Part shown: positions 1-8,372 of the stretch, piece by piece | How positions within the stretch are numbered: the first letter of the stretch is position 1 | Layout of the letters: every line of letters begins with the position of its first letter | NCBI GenBank assembly: GCA_045653425.1 | Contig: JAZOLU010000023.1 | Coordinates: 1 to 46,096, forward strand | Source: RGIG3009 sp045653425 | GTDB lineage: Bacteria > Bacillota > Clostridia > Oscillospirales > Acutalibacteraceae | DNA length: 46,096 nucleotides | Direction of reading: 5' to 3' | Translations under genes and position numbers: made by a program | The notes under the pieces: model-generated | Database searches by the model: none | Seen by the model: the letters and a program-made list of their open reading frames with translations, nothing else | Told to the model about the DNA's origin: nothing

Positions 1-127
1 GAACTCGCAATGGTTTTCGCCGCGTTTTTTCGCCCGTCTTGCCGCAAATTTTTCCGCCATGCGCCAGCATGCCGAAAAAATTGTTTGTGACCCGGACAAA
101 AAACCGACAGGCGAAAACTGCCTTGCA

Positions 128-231
128 CCTATGGGCAAAAATTTTGTGGGATTTTTTTGTTTGCGAAGGCGGGCAGGCTGACGCCTGCCAACGACAAAAA
201 CGGAAAAATCACCAAAAAGATTGCCCATAGG
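128..231. repeat. Near-palindromic 104-bp hairpin element
   Basis: The ends are perfect 11-bp inverted arms (CCTATGGGCAA at 128-138, its complement at 221-231). The centre is a 7-bp stem, GGCAGGC at 172-178 with GCCTGCC at 183-189. The T-rich and A-rich stretches between them also pair imperfectly, so the whole segment folds on itself about one axis near 180. It lies downstream of the serS stop on the minus strand. No T-tract follows, so it is not an obvious intrinsic terminator. It could be a MITE-like element or a structured 3' UTR. Apart from this element and the parS site, positions 1-315 show nothing I can call a gene. Confidence 0.55.
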
Positions 232-295
232 CATTGCGGGGTTCGGTTCTCTTGTGGTATAACCGCAGGGTCAGGATGGTTTCGAACTGACCGTT

Positions 296-311
296 TGTTT
301 CACGTGAAACA
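296..311. promoter_or_regulatory. parS centromere site (consensus)
   Basis: TGTTTCACGTGAAACA is a perfect 16-bp palindrome and matches the consensus parS bound by chromosomal ParB/Spo0J in Firmicutes. It sits five bases beyond the serS stop, at the far end of the parA-parB-serS unit, about 22 kb from the dnaA-dnaN origin. ParB would nucleate here and spread along the DNA. Confidence 0.95.
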
Positions 312-315
312 GGAA

Positions 316-1596
316 TTAGGGACGAATAACGTCAATTCCCAAATACGGGCGCAACACCTCAGGCACGGTTACCGAGCCGTCCTCGTTTTGGTACTGCTCC
401 ACCAGCGCGGGAATAACGCGGCTGGTTGCCAAGCCGGAAGCGTTTAAAGTGTGCGCCAACTGCAACTTGCCGTTTTCGTCGCGATACTTAATATTACCGC
501 GGCGCGCCTGATAATCACGCGCATTGGAAGCGGAACTTACTTCTTTGTAAATGCCCATACTGGGAATCCACACTTCAATGTCAGACGTGCGCGCCATAGA
601 GAACGAGCAGTCACCCGCCGCCAGTTTGCAAAGGCGATAATGCAACCCCAATTTTTGCACCAACCGCTCGGCTTTGCCAACCAATTCCTCAAAAGCAGCG
701 TCGGAATTTTCCGCGGTGGTGTACTGCACCATTTCCACCTTGTTAAACTGGTGTCCGCGAATCATACCGCGCTCCTCCGAACGGTAACTGCCCGCCTCGC
801 GGCGATAGCAGGGCGTGTACGCAATGTACTTAAACGGCAACTGCTCGCGGGAAAGAATTTCGTCACGATGCAAGTTAACCAGCACCGTTTCCGCCGTGGG
901 AAGAATAAATTTACGGTCGGAACTGGTGGGGTTCTGAATCCAGTACACCTCTTCCTCAAATTTGGGGAACTGCCCCGCTACGTAACCGCATTCGTACCCC
1001 AACATATGCGGCGGCAAAATCAGTTCATAGCCGTCGGCCAAGTGTTCGTTAATAAAGAAATTCAAAATCGCCCATTCCAAACGCGCGCCCCAGCCGCGGT
1101 ACACCCAACTGCCGTTACCCGCCACTTTGGCACCGCGCTCGTAGTCAATCAGACCCAAGCTCTCGCACAATTCCACGTGGTTGCGAATGGGGAACGAAAA
1201 CTGCGGTTGTTCTTTAAAATAGTGCACCGCTTCGTTGTTTTCCTTGCCGCCGGATGCCAAATCCGCATCCGGCAAGTTGGGAATAGCCAACAACAACGAT
1301 TTTTGCTTGTCTTCCAGTTCGCCAATCGCCACGTCCGCTTGCTTAATCTTAGCGGACAGTTCTTTCATTTCCGCCATAATGACCGAAACGTCGCCGCTCT
1401 CTTTTTTCATCTGCGGAATCTGTTTAGAAACGGCGTTTTGCCGCGCTTTCAGCGCATCGGTTTCGCCCGAAAGTTGACGGCGTTCGGCATCAATTGCCAA
1501 AATCTCGTCAATCACGCTGTCCAGTTCCATTTCGCGCTTGCGCACCGCTGCCTTTACAAATTCCGGATTGCTGCGCACCAATTTAATGTCTACCAT
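316..1596 (-). CDS. serS: Seryl-tRNA synthetase
   Basis: Class II aminoacyl-tRNA synthetase that charges tRNA-Ser in the cytoplasm. The 426 residues match the usual length. Residues 1 to about 105 form the charged N-terminal coiled-coil arm that binds tRNA-Ser. The catalytic core has a motif 2 region (CYRREAGSYRSEERG followed by HQFNKVEM) and a motif 3 region (DIEVWIPSM..YKEVSSASN and HTLNASGLATSR). The ATG is preceded by GAGG at good spacing. It starts 18 bases after the parB stop, so it is probably cotranscribed with parA and parB, an unusual partner for a synthetase. No T-box leader is present upstream, consistent with an internal operon position. Confidence 0.97.
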   Translation of the reverse strand: MVDIKLVRSNPEFVKAAVRKREMELDSVIDEILAIDAERRQLSGETDALKARQNAVSKQIPQMKKESGDVSVIMAEMKELSAKIKQADVAIGELEDKQKSLLLAIPNLPDADLASGGKENNEAVHYFKEQPQFSFPIRNHVELCESLGLIDYERGAKVAGNGSWVYRGWGARLEWAILNFFINEHLADGYELILPPHMLGYECGYVAGQFPKFEEEVYWIQNPTSSDRKFILPTAETVLVNLHRDEILSREQLPFKYIAYTPCYRREAGSYRSEERGMIRGHQFNKVEMVQYTTAENSDAAFEELVGKAERLVQKLGLHYRLCKLAAGDCSFSMARTSDIEVWIPSMGIYKEVSSASNARDYQARRGNIKYRDENGKLQLAHTLNASGLATSRVIPALVEQYQNEDGSVTVPEVLRPYLGIDVIRP

Positions 1597-1614
1597 ACTA
1601 TCCTCGTTCCTTTC

Positions 1615-2466
1615 TTATTCACGCGGTGCTAACGCGTTGGCCAGCGCCGTTAAATCGTCTTTGGAATAGAATTCCAACTGTAATACCCCTTTGTTATCTT
1701 TATCCAACACCCGCACGCGCCGACCAAGTTGCTCGGTCAACACCAGTTCCACCTCGTCGTATAACGCTTCCCGCCGATGCGGTACGCCTGACTTAGTTCT
1801 AGCGCGAGAGGATTTCGCCATCTTTTCCAGTGCGCGCACCGATAAATCCTGTGCCAGCACTGCTGCGGCCGCCTGCTTTTGCGCCTGTGGCGTTTCAAAC
1901 GCCAACAGGGTGCGCGCGTGGCCTGCCGAGAGTTTGCCTTCCCGCACCATTTCAGCAATTTCCGACGGTAAATTCAGCAACCGCAACGCATTGGCCACTG
2001 CCGGACGGGATTTGTTCACCGCCTGTGCGGCTTCCTCTTGTGTCATACCGTACTGTTCCATCAGCGTGCGATACCCCAACGCTTCTTCCATAGGGTTGAG
2101 GTCCTGTCGTTGCAAGTTTTCAATTAACGCCAGTTCCGCGGCTTCCTGTTCGCTCATTTCGCGAACCACAACGGGCACTTCGGTTAACCCCGCCATACGG
2201 GAAGCACGCCAACGCCGCTCGCCCGCCACCAGTTGGTACCGTCCGCTGAGCAACGGGCGCACCAACAACGGTTGCAACACCCCGTGCTGAGCAATTGATG
2301 CCGCCAAATCGGCAAGTGCCTCCTCATCAAACTGTTTGCGCGGTTGGTCGCGGTTGGGCTCAATCTCCGAAATGCGCAAGGTTACGGTTTTCCCCTGTTC
2401 TTCCACCGCGTTTTCGGCAAACAGTGCTTCCAGCCCTTTGCCCAAACCGCCAATTTTTGCCGCCAT
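1615..2466 (-). CDS. parB: Chromosome partitioning protein ParB (Spo0J)
   Basis: CTPase DNA clamp that loads at parS and organises the origin for segregation and SMC loading. The 283-residue protein has the short N-terminal ParA-interaction segment (GLGKGLEALF). This is followed by the CTP-binding fold with GERRWRASRMAGLTEVPV, the E-N-L-Q-R-Q-D-L-N motif and a helix-turn-helix region (QYGMTQEEAAQAVNKSRPAVANALRLLNLP). A C-terminal dimerisation region closes it. It starts 10 bases after parA, behind a strong purine-rich ribosome-binding site. Two parS sites, at 296-311 and 3343-3358, bracket the unit. Confidence 0.97.
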   Translation of the reverse strand: MAAKIGGLGKGLEALFAENAVEEQGKTVTLRISEIEPNRDQPRKQFDEEALADLAASIAQHGVLQPLLVRPLLSGRYQLVAGERRWRASRMAGLTEVPVVVREMSEQEAAELALIENLQRQDLNPMEEALGYRTLMEQYGMTQEEAAQAVNKSRPAVANALRLLNLPSEIAEMVREGKLSAGHARTLLAFETPQAQKQAAAAVLAQDLSVRALEKMAKSSRARTKSGVPHRREALYDEVELVLTEQLGRRVRVLDKDNKGVLQLEFYSKDDLTALANALAPRE

Positions 2467-2476
2467 ACAGACCCCC

Positions 2477-3238
2477 CTATCGTCCTTGTATCAGTTCCTG
2501 CGCCAATTTATCATACGCCAGTGCGCCTTTGGAACTTTTGTCGTAATAATTAATCGGTTTTCCAAAACTCGGTGCTTCCGACAACCGCACGCTGCGCGGA
2601 ATGGGCGTGGAAAACACCTTGCGCGGGAAAAATCGCTTTACTTCCGCCACCACTTGTTGCGTCAAATTCAAGCGCCCGTCAAACATCGTGAGTAACACGC
2701 CTTCCAACTCCAACTGCGGATTGTACAACCGTTTTACCTGCCGCACCGTCGCCATCAACTGCGACAAACCCTCCAACGCGTAGTACTCGCACTGAATGGG
2801 TACCAGCAACGTATCAGCAGCGCACAACGCATTCAGCGTTAGCAATCCGAGCGACGGCGGACAGTCAATAAACAAATAATCATACCGGTCTCGCAACGCC
2901 GCCAACACCGCTTTTAGCCGATTTTCACGGCGATTGATTTCTACCAATTCAATTTCCGCACCCGCCAACTGCATACCGGACGGCAATACATCCACGTTGC
3001 AAAACGGCGTGGTGCGCACGACCGCCGCAGGTTCTGCCGTGCCAATAAGCAATTCATACACCGAATCCCCCGCGGCACGTTTATCAATTCCCACACCGCT
3101 GGTTGCGTTGCCTTGCGGGTCCAAATCCACCAACAAGCACCGTTTGCCCGCGGCACCGACTGCCGAAGTTAAATTTACGGTGGTGGTGGTTTTGCCCACC
3201 CCGCCTTTTTGATTTACCACGGCAATGATTTTTCCCAT
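2477..3238 (-). CDS. parA: Chromosome partitioning ATPase ParA (Soj)
   Basis: Deviant Walker ATPase that moves or regulates ParB-bound origins and, in Bacillus relatives, modulates DnaA. The 253 residues begin with the deviant Walker A motif KGGVGKTTTTVNL (the signature lysine is K11). Walker B follows as LFIDCPPSLGLLTLNAL, along with DLDPQGNATSG. The ATG is preceded by GAGGTG. It is the first gene of parA-parB-serS. In many Firmicutes soj-spo0J lies directly downstream of rsmG; here rsmG is about 27 kb away on the other side of oriC, so this locus has been separated. Confidence 0.97.
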   Translation of the reverse strand: MGKIIAVVNQKGGVGKTTTTVNLTSAVGAAGKRCLLVDLDPQGNATSGVGIDKRAAGDSVYELLIGTAEPAAVVRTTPFCNVDVLPSGMQLAGAEIELVEINRRENRLKAVLAALRDRYDYLFIDCPPSLGLLTLNALCAADTLLVPIQCEYYALEGLSQLMATVRQVKRLYNPQLELEGVLLTMFDGRLNLTQQVVAEVKRFFPRKVFSTPIPRSVRLSEAPSFGKPINYYDKSSKGALAYDKLAQELIQGR

Positions 3239-3342
3239 TTTGTCACCTCTTTGTCGTCTATTTTGACGATAGTTTCATCATATCACACTTTTAATGGGAT
3301 GAAAAGAGGAAAAACGTAAAACACCCCCGGTTTTTTGAAAAA

Positions 3343-3358
3343 TGTTTCATGTGAAACA
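3343..3358. promoter_or_regulatory. parS site, one-base variant
   Basis: TGTTTCATGTGAAACA differs from the parS consensus only at one central base (CATG in place of CACG). It lies between the divergently transcribed parA and uracil-DNA glycosylase genes, so ParB bound here could also affect transcription of parA. Confidence 0.85.
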
Positions 3359-3421
3359 TTACGTTTGACGAATTTTCGCGCTTTTGCTCGAAAAAGGGTG
3401 GCATTGTCGCTGCGCTTTCCC

Positions 3422-3450
3422 TTTACATATCCGCGGCGGCGTGGTATACT
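3422..3450 (+). promoter_or_regulatory. Sigma-A-type promoter for the glycosylase gene
   Basis: TTTACA at 3422-3427 and TATACT at 3445-3450 are separated by 17 bases. The ATG lies 30 bases further on, behind AAAGGGG. Confidence 0.75.
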
Positions 3451-3479
3451 ATATAAATGAGTATAAAGGGGTGAGCGGT

Positions 3480-4070
3480 ATGAACGAGGCGGATTTTCGC
3501 GCATTGGAACAGTCCTGCCGCGCGTGCCGCGCCTGCGGTTTGTGCGAAACGCGGCAGCACGTGGTGTTCGGCGCGGGCAATCCCAAGGCCGAGATATTGT
3601 TTATCGGCGAAGGCCCCGGCGAAAACGAGGACAAGCAGGGCGAACCGTTTGTGGGTCGCGGCGGACAACTGCTGGATGTGATGTTGGCGGCGGTGGGCTT
3701 GTCCCGCAAGCACAACATTTACATTGCCAATATGGTAAAATGCCGCCCACCGCGCAACCGTGACCCGTTGCCTGAAGAACAAGATGCCTGTGCCCACTGG
3801 CTTCGCAGTCAAATGGAGTACATTCAACCCAAAATTGTGGTAGCACTCGGTCGCGTGGCGGCGTTTCGTATGATTTCTCCCGATTTTAAGGTAACCAAAC
3901 AACACGGGCAGTGGTTTGAAAAGGACGGCGTGTGGTATATGGGTATGTTCCACCCCGCCGCCATTTTGCGCAACCCCAACCAAAAACCCAAAGCACTGGC
4001 AGACTTCTTTACTCTGCGGGACAAGGTGCTGGAAGTTTGCGAACATACTACCCTGGTTTTTGAGGATTAA
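3480..4070 (+). CDS. Uracil-DNA glycosylase, family 4 (iron-sulfur)
   Basis: Removes uracil from DNA to start base-excision repair. At 196 residues it fits the family 4 (UdgA-like) size. N-terminal cysteines (CRACRACGLC) plus later cysteines in VKCRPP and EEQDAC supply the four iron-sulfur ligands known for this family. Motif A is GEGPGENEDKQGEPFVGRGG and the C-terminal catalytic-loop motif is MFHPAAILRNPN. I chose the ATG at 3480, because it follows AAAGGGG and a promoter and starts the family domain; an earlier in-frame ATG would extend upstream of the promoter. The next gene begins 21 bases downstream. Confidence 0.93.
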   Translation: MNEADFRALEQSCRACRACGLCETRQHVVFGAGNPKAEILFIGEGPGENEDKQGEPFVGRGGQLLDVMLAAVGLSRKHNIYIANMVKCRPPRNRDPLPEEQDACAHWLRSQMEYIQPKIVVALGRVAAFRMISPDFKVTKQHGQWFEKDGVWYMGMFHPAAILRNPNQKPKALADFFTLRDKVLEVCEHTTLVFED

Positions 4071-4091
4071 CGCCGGAAGGAGCCTGTTTTT

Positions 4092-5453
4092 ATGACCAAT
4101 CGTCCTATGGTGCGGCGCGTGTTGGCACTGGTACTGTCGGTTGTTTTGTTCGGCGGTACGTTTCCTGCCGCGGCGAACTCGTTGCGCTACGAATTCCCCG
4201 CCACCGAGGAGCAAACCATTACCGCTCCCTCGGCAATGATGTTGTATATTGGTATGGACCCCAAAGACGACGTGCTGTTGTACGAAAAAGAGGCGGATGT
4301 TCGCTATCAACCCGGTTCACTGATGCGCGTAGCCATGGCGGGTTACGCTATGAAACTCATTGCCGACCAAGGGTTGGATATGGATACCGTTACCGCCTCG
4401 TATACATTAGAGTTGTTCAACCACAACGTGGCGGGCACGGGATTACACGTGGCGTTAATGAATTTTGGTGAAACGTGGAAACTCCGCGACCTGCTCACCC
4501 TTTGTGTTATTCAAACCGCTGCCGACTGTGCGGTCACCTTGGCGCAAGCACTAAGCGGCTCGCCGGAAGCGTTTGTGGACGGGCTAAACGGGTTTGCCCA
4601 GGAGCTGGGGTGCACCAACTCGCATTTTACCAACGTTATCGGCTTGAACGAAGAGGGCCAATATATGTCCGCGCGGGATACGGTTACTTTCACGCGCTAT
4701 GCAATGCAGTATCCCGAACTCCGCACGATGCTGGAACTTACCGAATGGACGGTAAAGCCCGTCTCGGGCGGGTCTCGCCGCAGTTGGCCCAACAGTAACG
4801 ATATGATTCGGCAATCCTCTGCCGCGTTTTACACTTATGCGGTGGGCGGGCGCACCGGCGGCACGCTTACCGAAACCAGTGTGGTGGAATACGGCGCGTT
4901 GGACGGCTACGAGTATATGGCCGTGGTAATGGGTGTGCCCCGCAAAGACGAGGACGGAAACCTTCTGCACATCGCGTATGCGGAGGCGCGATTGCTCATT
5001 CGTTGGGGATTGATTGGGTTCACGTATGAAACGTTGTTGCGCAAAGACGAACCGGTAGGCCGCCTGCCGGTCAGCGGCTCGGCACAACGCGATTCCGTAT
5101 CGTTGGTTCCCGGCGAGGACGTCACCACCGTAGTGGGCAAGGGAACCGACCTATCCAAAGTCACGCGCAAGGTGATTCCCGCTGAGGAAACCTGCCGCGC
5201 ACCCGTGGAAAAAGGACAAGTATTGGGTAGCGTGGAATTGTATTTTGGAGACCAACTGCTCAGCACCGCCGAACTGGTTGCCGGAGAAAGCACCTCGTAC
5301 AACGTTGCGGCTGCAGCATGGGAGGGAATTCGCCGAGTACTGTTTTCCGGTTGGACACTGGCTGTGGTGTTACTGCTGGTCGGCTTAGTTGTCGGTTATG
5401 CAGCTCTCACCGTCCGATACAACCGAAAACGCGCAAAAAGACGAAAAAAGTAA
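4092..5453 (+). CDS. D-alanyl-D-alanine carboxypeptidase-like protein, active site degenerate
   Basis: DacA/DacF-type penicillin-binding fold, exported and membrane-anchored. A signal peptide covers about residues 1-30, the transpeptidase-like domain about 45-290, a PBP5-type C-terminal domain follows, and a transmembrane helix with a KRAKRRKK tail ends it (453 residues). All three catalytic motifs are altered. SxxK is S76-L-M-R79, with lysine replaced by arginine; SxN is T142-A-A144; KTG is R254-T-G. Surrounding landmarks such as TNSHFTNVIGLNEEGQYMSARD are well kept. I infer a folded but probably inactive or atypical enzyme, perhaps a scaffold or peptidoglycan sensor. It probably shares the glycosylase promoter. 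Confidence 0.85.
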   Translation: MTNRPMVRRVLALVLSVVLFGGTFPAAANSLRYEFPATEEQTITAPSAMMLYIGMDPKDDVLLYEKEADVRYQPGSLMRVAMAGYAMKLIADQGLDMDTVTASYTLELFNHNVAGTGLHVALMNFGETWKLRDLLTLCVIQTAADCAVTLAQALSGSPEAFVDGLNGFAQELGCTNSHFTNVIGLNEEGQYMSARDTVTFTRYAMQYPELRTMLELTEWTVKPVSGGSRRSWPNSNDMIRQSSAAFYTYAVGGRTGGTLTETSVVEYGALDGYEYMAVVMGVPRKDEDGNLLHIAYAEARLLIRWGLIGFTYETLLRKDEPVGRLPVSGSAQRDSVSLVPGEDVTTVVGKGTDLSKVTRKVIPAEETCRAPVEKGQVLGSVELYFGDQLLSTAELVAGESTSYNVAAAAWEGIRRVLFSGWTLAVVLLLVGLVVGYAALTVRYNRKRAKRRKK

Positions 5454-5472
5454 CCGCTTCCCGCGGCAATGG

Positions 5473-5511
5473 ACTGCCCCAATTTGTACGGACAGCACAA
5501 ATTGGGGCAGT
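5473..5511 (+). terminator. Hairpin terminator after the carboxypeptidase-like gene
   Basis: Perfect 15-bp arms (ACTGCCCCAATTTGT at 5473-5487, complement at 5497-5511) with a 9-base loop. The downstream sequence is pyrimidine-rich but lacks a clean T-run, so termination strength is uncertain. It could serve both strands. Confidence 0.6.
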
Positions 5512-5607
5512 TCAACTTCTATTTTCCTGCATTAGGGGGTTTTTGTCTATTGTTCGTTTTTACTGATCCTGTACACAAAAGCGAGTGCGGGGTCGTTTTT
5601 TTACGGT

Positions 5608-6315
5608 TTACTGTTGTTGTACATCCGTAAACTCCAAATGACGGCGCAGGGCGGGAAACGCATCCCTGAAACACCAGAGGCGACCAAATAAACGGTCAAA
5701 CCACCCAATCAGTGTGCCGTTTACCAAGGCACAAACCACCGTGCCCCATTGCACACCCACAAAGGTGCCCCATCCAAAAAACGCAAAAGAAAACACAATG
5801 CCCAGCAAACAACTGGCACAATCGTACACGGTTTTGAATTTATGTACGCTCCAATGGTTTTTAGCGGTTACCTCCATCACAAACAATTCATATACCTCCG
5901 GCGCAATGTAGGTGTGATAGAAGCACGCCACGCCAAACGAGGTAACAACCATTCCCAGTACATACAGTACCACCCGCACCGCCAAGGTTGGCGGCGGCAA
6001 CAGTGCCAGCAGAGCAATGGCACCGTCTAAACACCTCCCGTACAATATGGCGGTGACAAACGAAAACAAATACGAGGCCCGAAATCGCCGAAGCAACAAA
6101 CACATCACCACCAGCAACGCTGCTTGGAAAACGTCCTCGGCCAAACCAAACGAAAACCACGGCAAAAACTCAACCATTTTGAGGTGAATCAGATACGCCG
6201 GTGCCACCACCATTGACATTCCAAACCCCGCACGCTCCATACCGGCCGCGCCAAGTGCCATCGTTAATATTCCCACAATATAGGCCGCCTCGGTAAAGAA
6301 CGTTCGCTGTTTCAT
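5608..6315 (-). CDS. DUF6198 (YczE/YitT-like) integral membrane protein
   Basis: Membrane protein of about 235 residues with roughly five hydrophobic segments. It resembles the DUF6198 group of clostridial YczE/YitT-like proteins: an N-terminal AAYIVGILTMALGAAGMERAGFGMS segment, then MVVAPAYLIHLK, YTYIAPEVYELFV-like and VYDCASCLLGIVFSFAFFG regions. No biochemical role is established for the group. I chose the ATG at 6315 rather than an in-frame ATG seven codons earlier, because AAGGAG lies six bases before it. The gene is transcribed alone, away from the nitroreductase, from a near-consensus promoter. Confidence 0.8.
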   Translation of the reverse strand: MKQRTFFTEAAYIVGILTMALGAAGMERAGFGMSMVVAPAYLIHLKMVEFLPWFSFGLAEDVFQAALLVVMCLLLRRFRASYLFSFVTAILYGRCLDGAIALLALLPPPTLAVRVVLYVLGMVVTSFGVACFYHTYIAPEVYELFVMEVTAKNHWSVHKFKTVYDCASCLLGIVFSFAFFGWGTFVGVQWGTVVCALVNGTLIGWFDRLFGRLWCFRDAFPALRRHLEFTDVQQQ

Positions 6316-6348
6316 AGGATTCTCCTTCATACACATTTTGCTATATTA

Positions 6349-6377
6349 AGTATAGGGGTTGATAAGATAAATGTCAA
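6349..6377 (-). promoter_or_regulatory. Promoter of the DUF6198 gene
   Basis: On the minus strand TTGACA (6372-6377) and TATACT (6349-6354) are separated by 17 bases, close to the sigma-A consensus. Confidence 0.85.
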
Positions 6378-6416
6378 CCGCCAACGCGAAAAAACGCCAC
6401 GTCGATTGTGAGGGGA

Positions 6417-6445
6417 TTGTTATTCATTTTGAACTATGGTATACT
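6417..6445 (+). promoter_or_regulatory. Promoter of the nitroreductase gene
   Basis: TTGTTA (6417-6422) and TATACT (6440-6445) with a 17-base spacer, 29 bases before the chosen start codon. Confidence 0.7.
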
Positions 6446-6474
6446 ATAAAAAACACTCCAAAGTAGGTGATTAT

Positions 6475-7023
6475 ATGAACTTTACAGAAATTGCAAAAGC
6501 ACGGTATTCGTGCCGAAAGTACGACCAAGCGCACGCGGTAGAGGATGAAAAATTACAAGCCATTTTGGCTGCGGCCGCATTAGCACCCTCTGCCTGCAAC
6601 GGGCAACCGTACCATATTACCGTATGCACAGGCGAAGCGGCACAGGCAGTGGCACAGGCAACCAAAGATTTAAAAATCAATACGTTTGTGGACCAAGCAC
6701 CGGTACTGCTGGTTATTTCAGAAGCGCCGTACTGCAAAATGGCGGCGCTTGGCGCAAAAATCAAGCACAACGATTATCGCTCTATTGATATTGGTATTTT
6801 ATCCGCCTACATTACCGCCGAGGCGGCGGCACAAGGACTGGGAAGTTGTATTATCGGCTGGCTTGACAGCAACAAAATCGGTAAAATTTGCGGCATTGAG
6901 GGAACTGTTCGTTTGGTCATCACCCTCGGCTATGCGTCAGATGAACCCCGCCCAAAAAAAAGGAAACCGTTTGATACATTGGTTCGTTTTCTCAATAGCC
7001 CGTTGGGGGGAAATAACATATAA
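6475..7023 (+). CDS. Nitroreductase family protein (FMN-dependent)
   Basis: Probable FMN-binding NAD(P)H-dependent oxidoreductase of 182 residues; the physiological substrate is unknown. The N-terminus has the family FMN-phosphate signature (ARYSCRKYD). APSACNGQPYHI follows at about residues 38-50, then the dimer and active-site region with AAAQGLGSCIIGWLD, and a final ITLGYASDEPRPKKRKP motif. The ATG at 6475 follows AGGTGATT and the promoter; an upstream in-frame ATG overlaps the -10 box. It is a single-gene unit ahead of the glycolytic operon. Confidence 0.9.
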   Translation: MNFTEIAKARYSCRKYDQAHAVEDEKLQAILAAAALAPSACNGQPYHITVCTGEAAQAVAQATKDLKINTFVDQAPVLLVISEAPYCKMAALGAKIKHNDYRSIDIGILSAYITAEAAAQGLGSCIIGWLDSNKIGKICGIEGTVRLVITLGYASDEPRPKKRKPFDTLVRFLNSPLGGNNI

Positions 7024-7054
7024 AATAAAAATTTGCCTTTTTTCTGTCAACCCC

Positions 7055-7083
7055 TTGCATTAACTATAAAAAAATAGTAAAAT
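7055..7083 (+). promoter_or_regulatory. Promoter of pgk-tpiA-gpmI
   Basis: TTGCAT (7055-7060) and TAAAAT (7078-7083) with a 17-base spacer. The leader to the pgk ATG is about 60 bases, with no clear riboswitch or operator. Confidence 0.75.
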
Positions 7084-7147
7084 ACACTATGTATGGGGTT
7101 TCTTTCCAACGGAAGCGGAGCACCAAAAGTATGAAAGGGGAATTCGT

Positions 7148-8359
7148 ATGAATCTCTTGAACAAAAAAACCGTAGAAGACCTGAATGTCCAAGGCAAACG
7201 CGTGCTGGTTCGTTGCGATTTTAACGTACCGCTGAAAAACGGCGTTATCACGGACGAAAACCGCATCGTGGCGGCGTTGCCCACCATTCAGCACCTTATT
7301 AACCAAGGGGCAAAAGTGATTCTCTGCTCGCATCTGGGCAAACCGAAGGGCGAAGCCAAGCCGGAATTTTCGCTGGCTCCCGTGGCGGTACGTCTTGCCG
7401 AAAAACTGGGCAAGCCGGTGACGTTTGCCGCGGATGATACCGTGGTGGGCGACAACGCCAAGGCCGCCGTTGCCGCTATGAATGACGGCGATGTTGTGTT
7501 GCTGCAAAACACCCGTTACCGTGCCGAAGAAACCAAAAACGGCGAAGCGTTTTCGCGCGATTTGGCCTCGCTGTGCGACTTGTTTGTCAACGATGCGTTT
7601 GGTGCTGCTCACCGTGCACACTGCTCCACCGTGGGCGTGGCTTCGTTTGTGGAGGAATCCGCCAACGGCTACCTTATGGCAAAAGAGATTCAGTTCTTAG
7701 GCGGCGCGGTGGAAAATCCCACCCGTCCGTTTGTTACCATTTTGGGCGGTGCCAAAGTGGCGGACAAACTCAACGTAATTGAAAATCTGCTCAACAAGGC
7801 AGACACCCTCATTATCGGCGGTGGTATGGCATACACCTTCTTGGCCGCCAAGGGTTACGGTGTGGGCACCTCTCTGCTGGATAGCGAAAAAATTGATTAC
7901 TGCCGCGAAATGCTGGCCCGCGCCGAAGCAAAAGGTGTTAAAATCCTGTTGCCGGTGGACTGCAAAATCGCCAAAGAATTCCCCAACCCCATTGATGCAC
8001 CAATCGACGTTACCGTGGTCGCCGCCGATGCGATTCCCGCCGACCAAATGAGTTTGGATATTGGCCCCGCCACCGCGGAACTGTTTGCAAACGAAGTGAA
8101 ATCCGCCAAAACCGTGGTGTGGAACGGCCCGATGGGCGTGTTTGAAAATCCCACGCTGGCCGAGGGTACTATTGCGGTAGCCAAAGCACTGGCAGAAACC
8201 GATGCCATCACCATTATTGGCGGCGGCGACTCCGCGGCCGCGGTGAACACGTTGGGCTTTGGTGATAAAATGAGCCACATTTCCACCGGCGGCGGTGCTT
8301 CCTTGGAATTCTTGGAAGGCAAGGAACTGCCGGGCATTGTGGCGATGAGCGATAAATAA
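7148..8359 (+). CDS. pgk: Phosphoglycerate kinase
   Basis: Transfers phosphate from 1,3-bisphosphoglycerate to ADP in glycolysis. The 403-residue length is typical. The N-terminal substrate loop reads RCDFNVPLKNG with the following DENRIVAALPTI and SHLGKPKG. The hinge and nucleotide domain carry FVTILGGAKVADK, and the C-terminal GGGDSAAAV and STGGGASLEFLEGKELPGI motifs are intact. A GAAAGGGG ribosome-binding site precedes the ATG. It leads the operon pgk-tpiA-gpmI; gapA, often first in such operons, lies alone 32 kb away. Confidence 0.98.
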   Translation: MNLLNKKTVEDLNVQGKRVLVRCDFNVPLKNGVITDENRIVAALPTIQHLINQGAKVILCSHLGKPKGEAKPEFSLAPVAVRLAEKLGKPVTFAADDTVVGDNAKAAVAAMNDGDVVLLQNTRYRAEETKNGEAFSRDLASLCDLFVNDAFGAAHRAHCSTVGVASFVEESANGYLMAKEIQFLGGAVENPTRPFVTILGGAKVADKLNVIENLLNKADTLIIGGGMAYTFLAAKGYGVGTSLLDSEKIDYCREMLARAEAKGVKILLPVDCKIAKEFPNPIDAPIDVTVVAADAIPADQMSLDIGPATAELFANEVKSAKTVVWNGPMGVFENPTLAEGTIAVAKALAETDAITIIGGGDSAAAVNTLGFGDKMSHISTGGGASLEFLEGKELPGIVAMSDK

Positions 8360-8372
8360 GGAGTGTATAAGT

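Noticed and set aside
1..295. Coding sequence in the left end (63- and 96-codon frames)
   Set aside because: They run through the palindrome and into the serS antisense strand, lack ribosome-binding sites and match nothing known to me.
1597..1614. T-box riboswitch for serS
   Set aside because: Only 18 bases separate parB and serS, and no T-box sequence occurs upstream of parA either.
451..1632. 393-codon open frame on the plus strand
   Set aside because: It is antisense to serS, whose class II motifs are unmistakable; no ribosome-binding site and no recognisable protein.
3423..4310. 295-codon open frame on the minus strand
   Set aside because: Antisense to the uracil-DNA glycosylase and its neighbour; Gly/His-rich composition typical of shadows.
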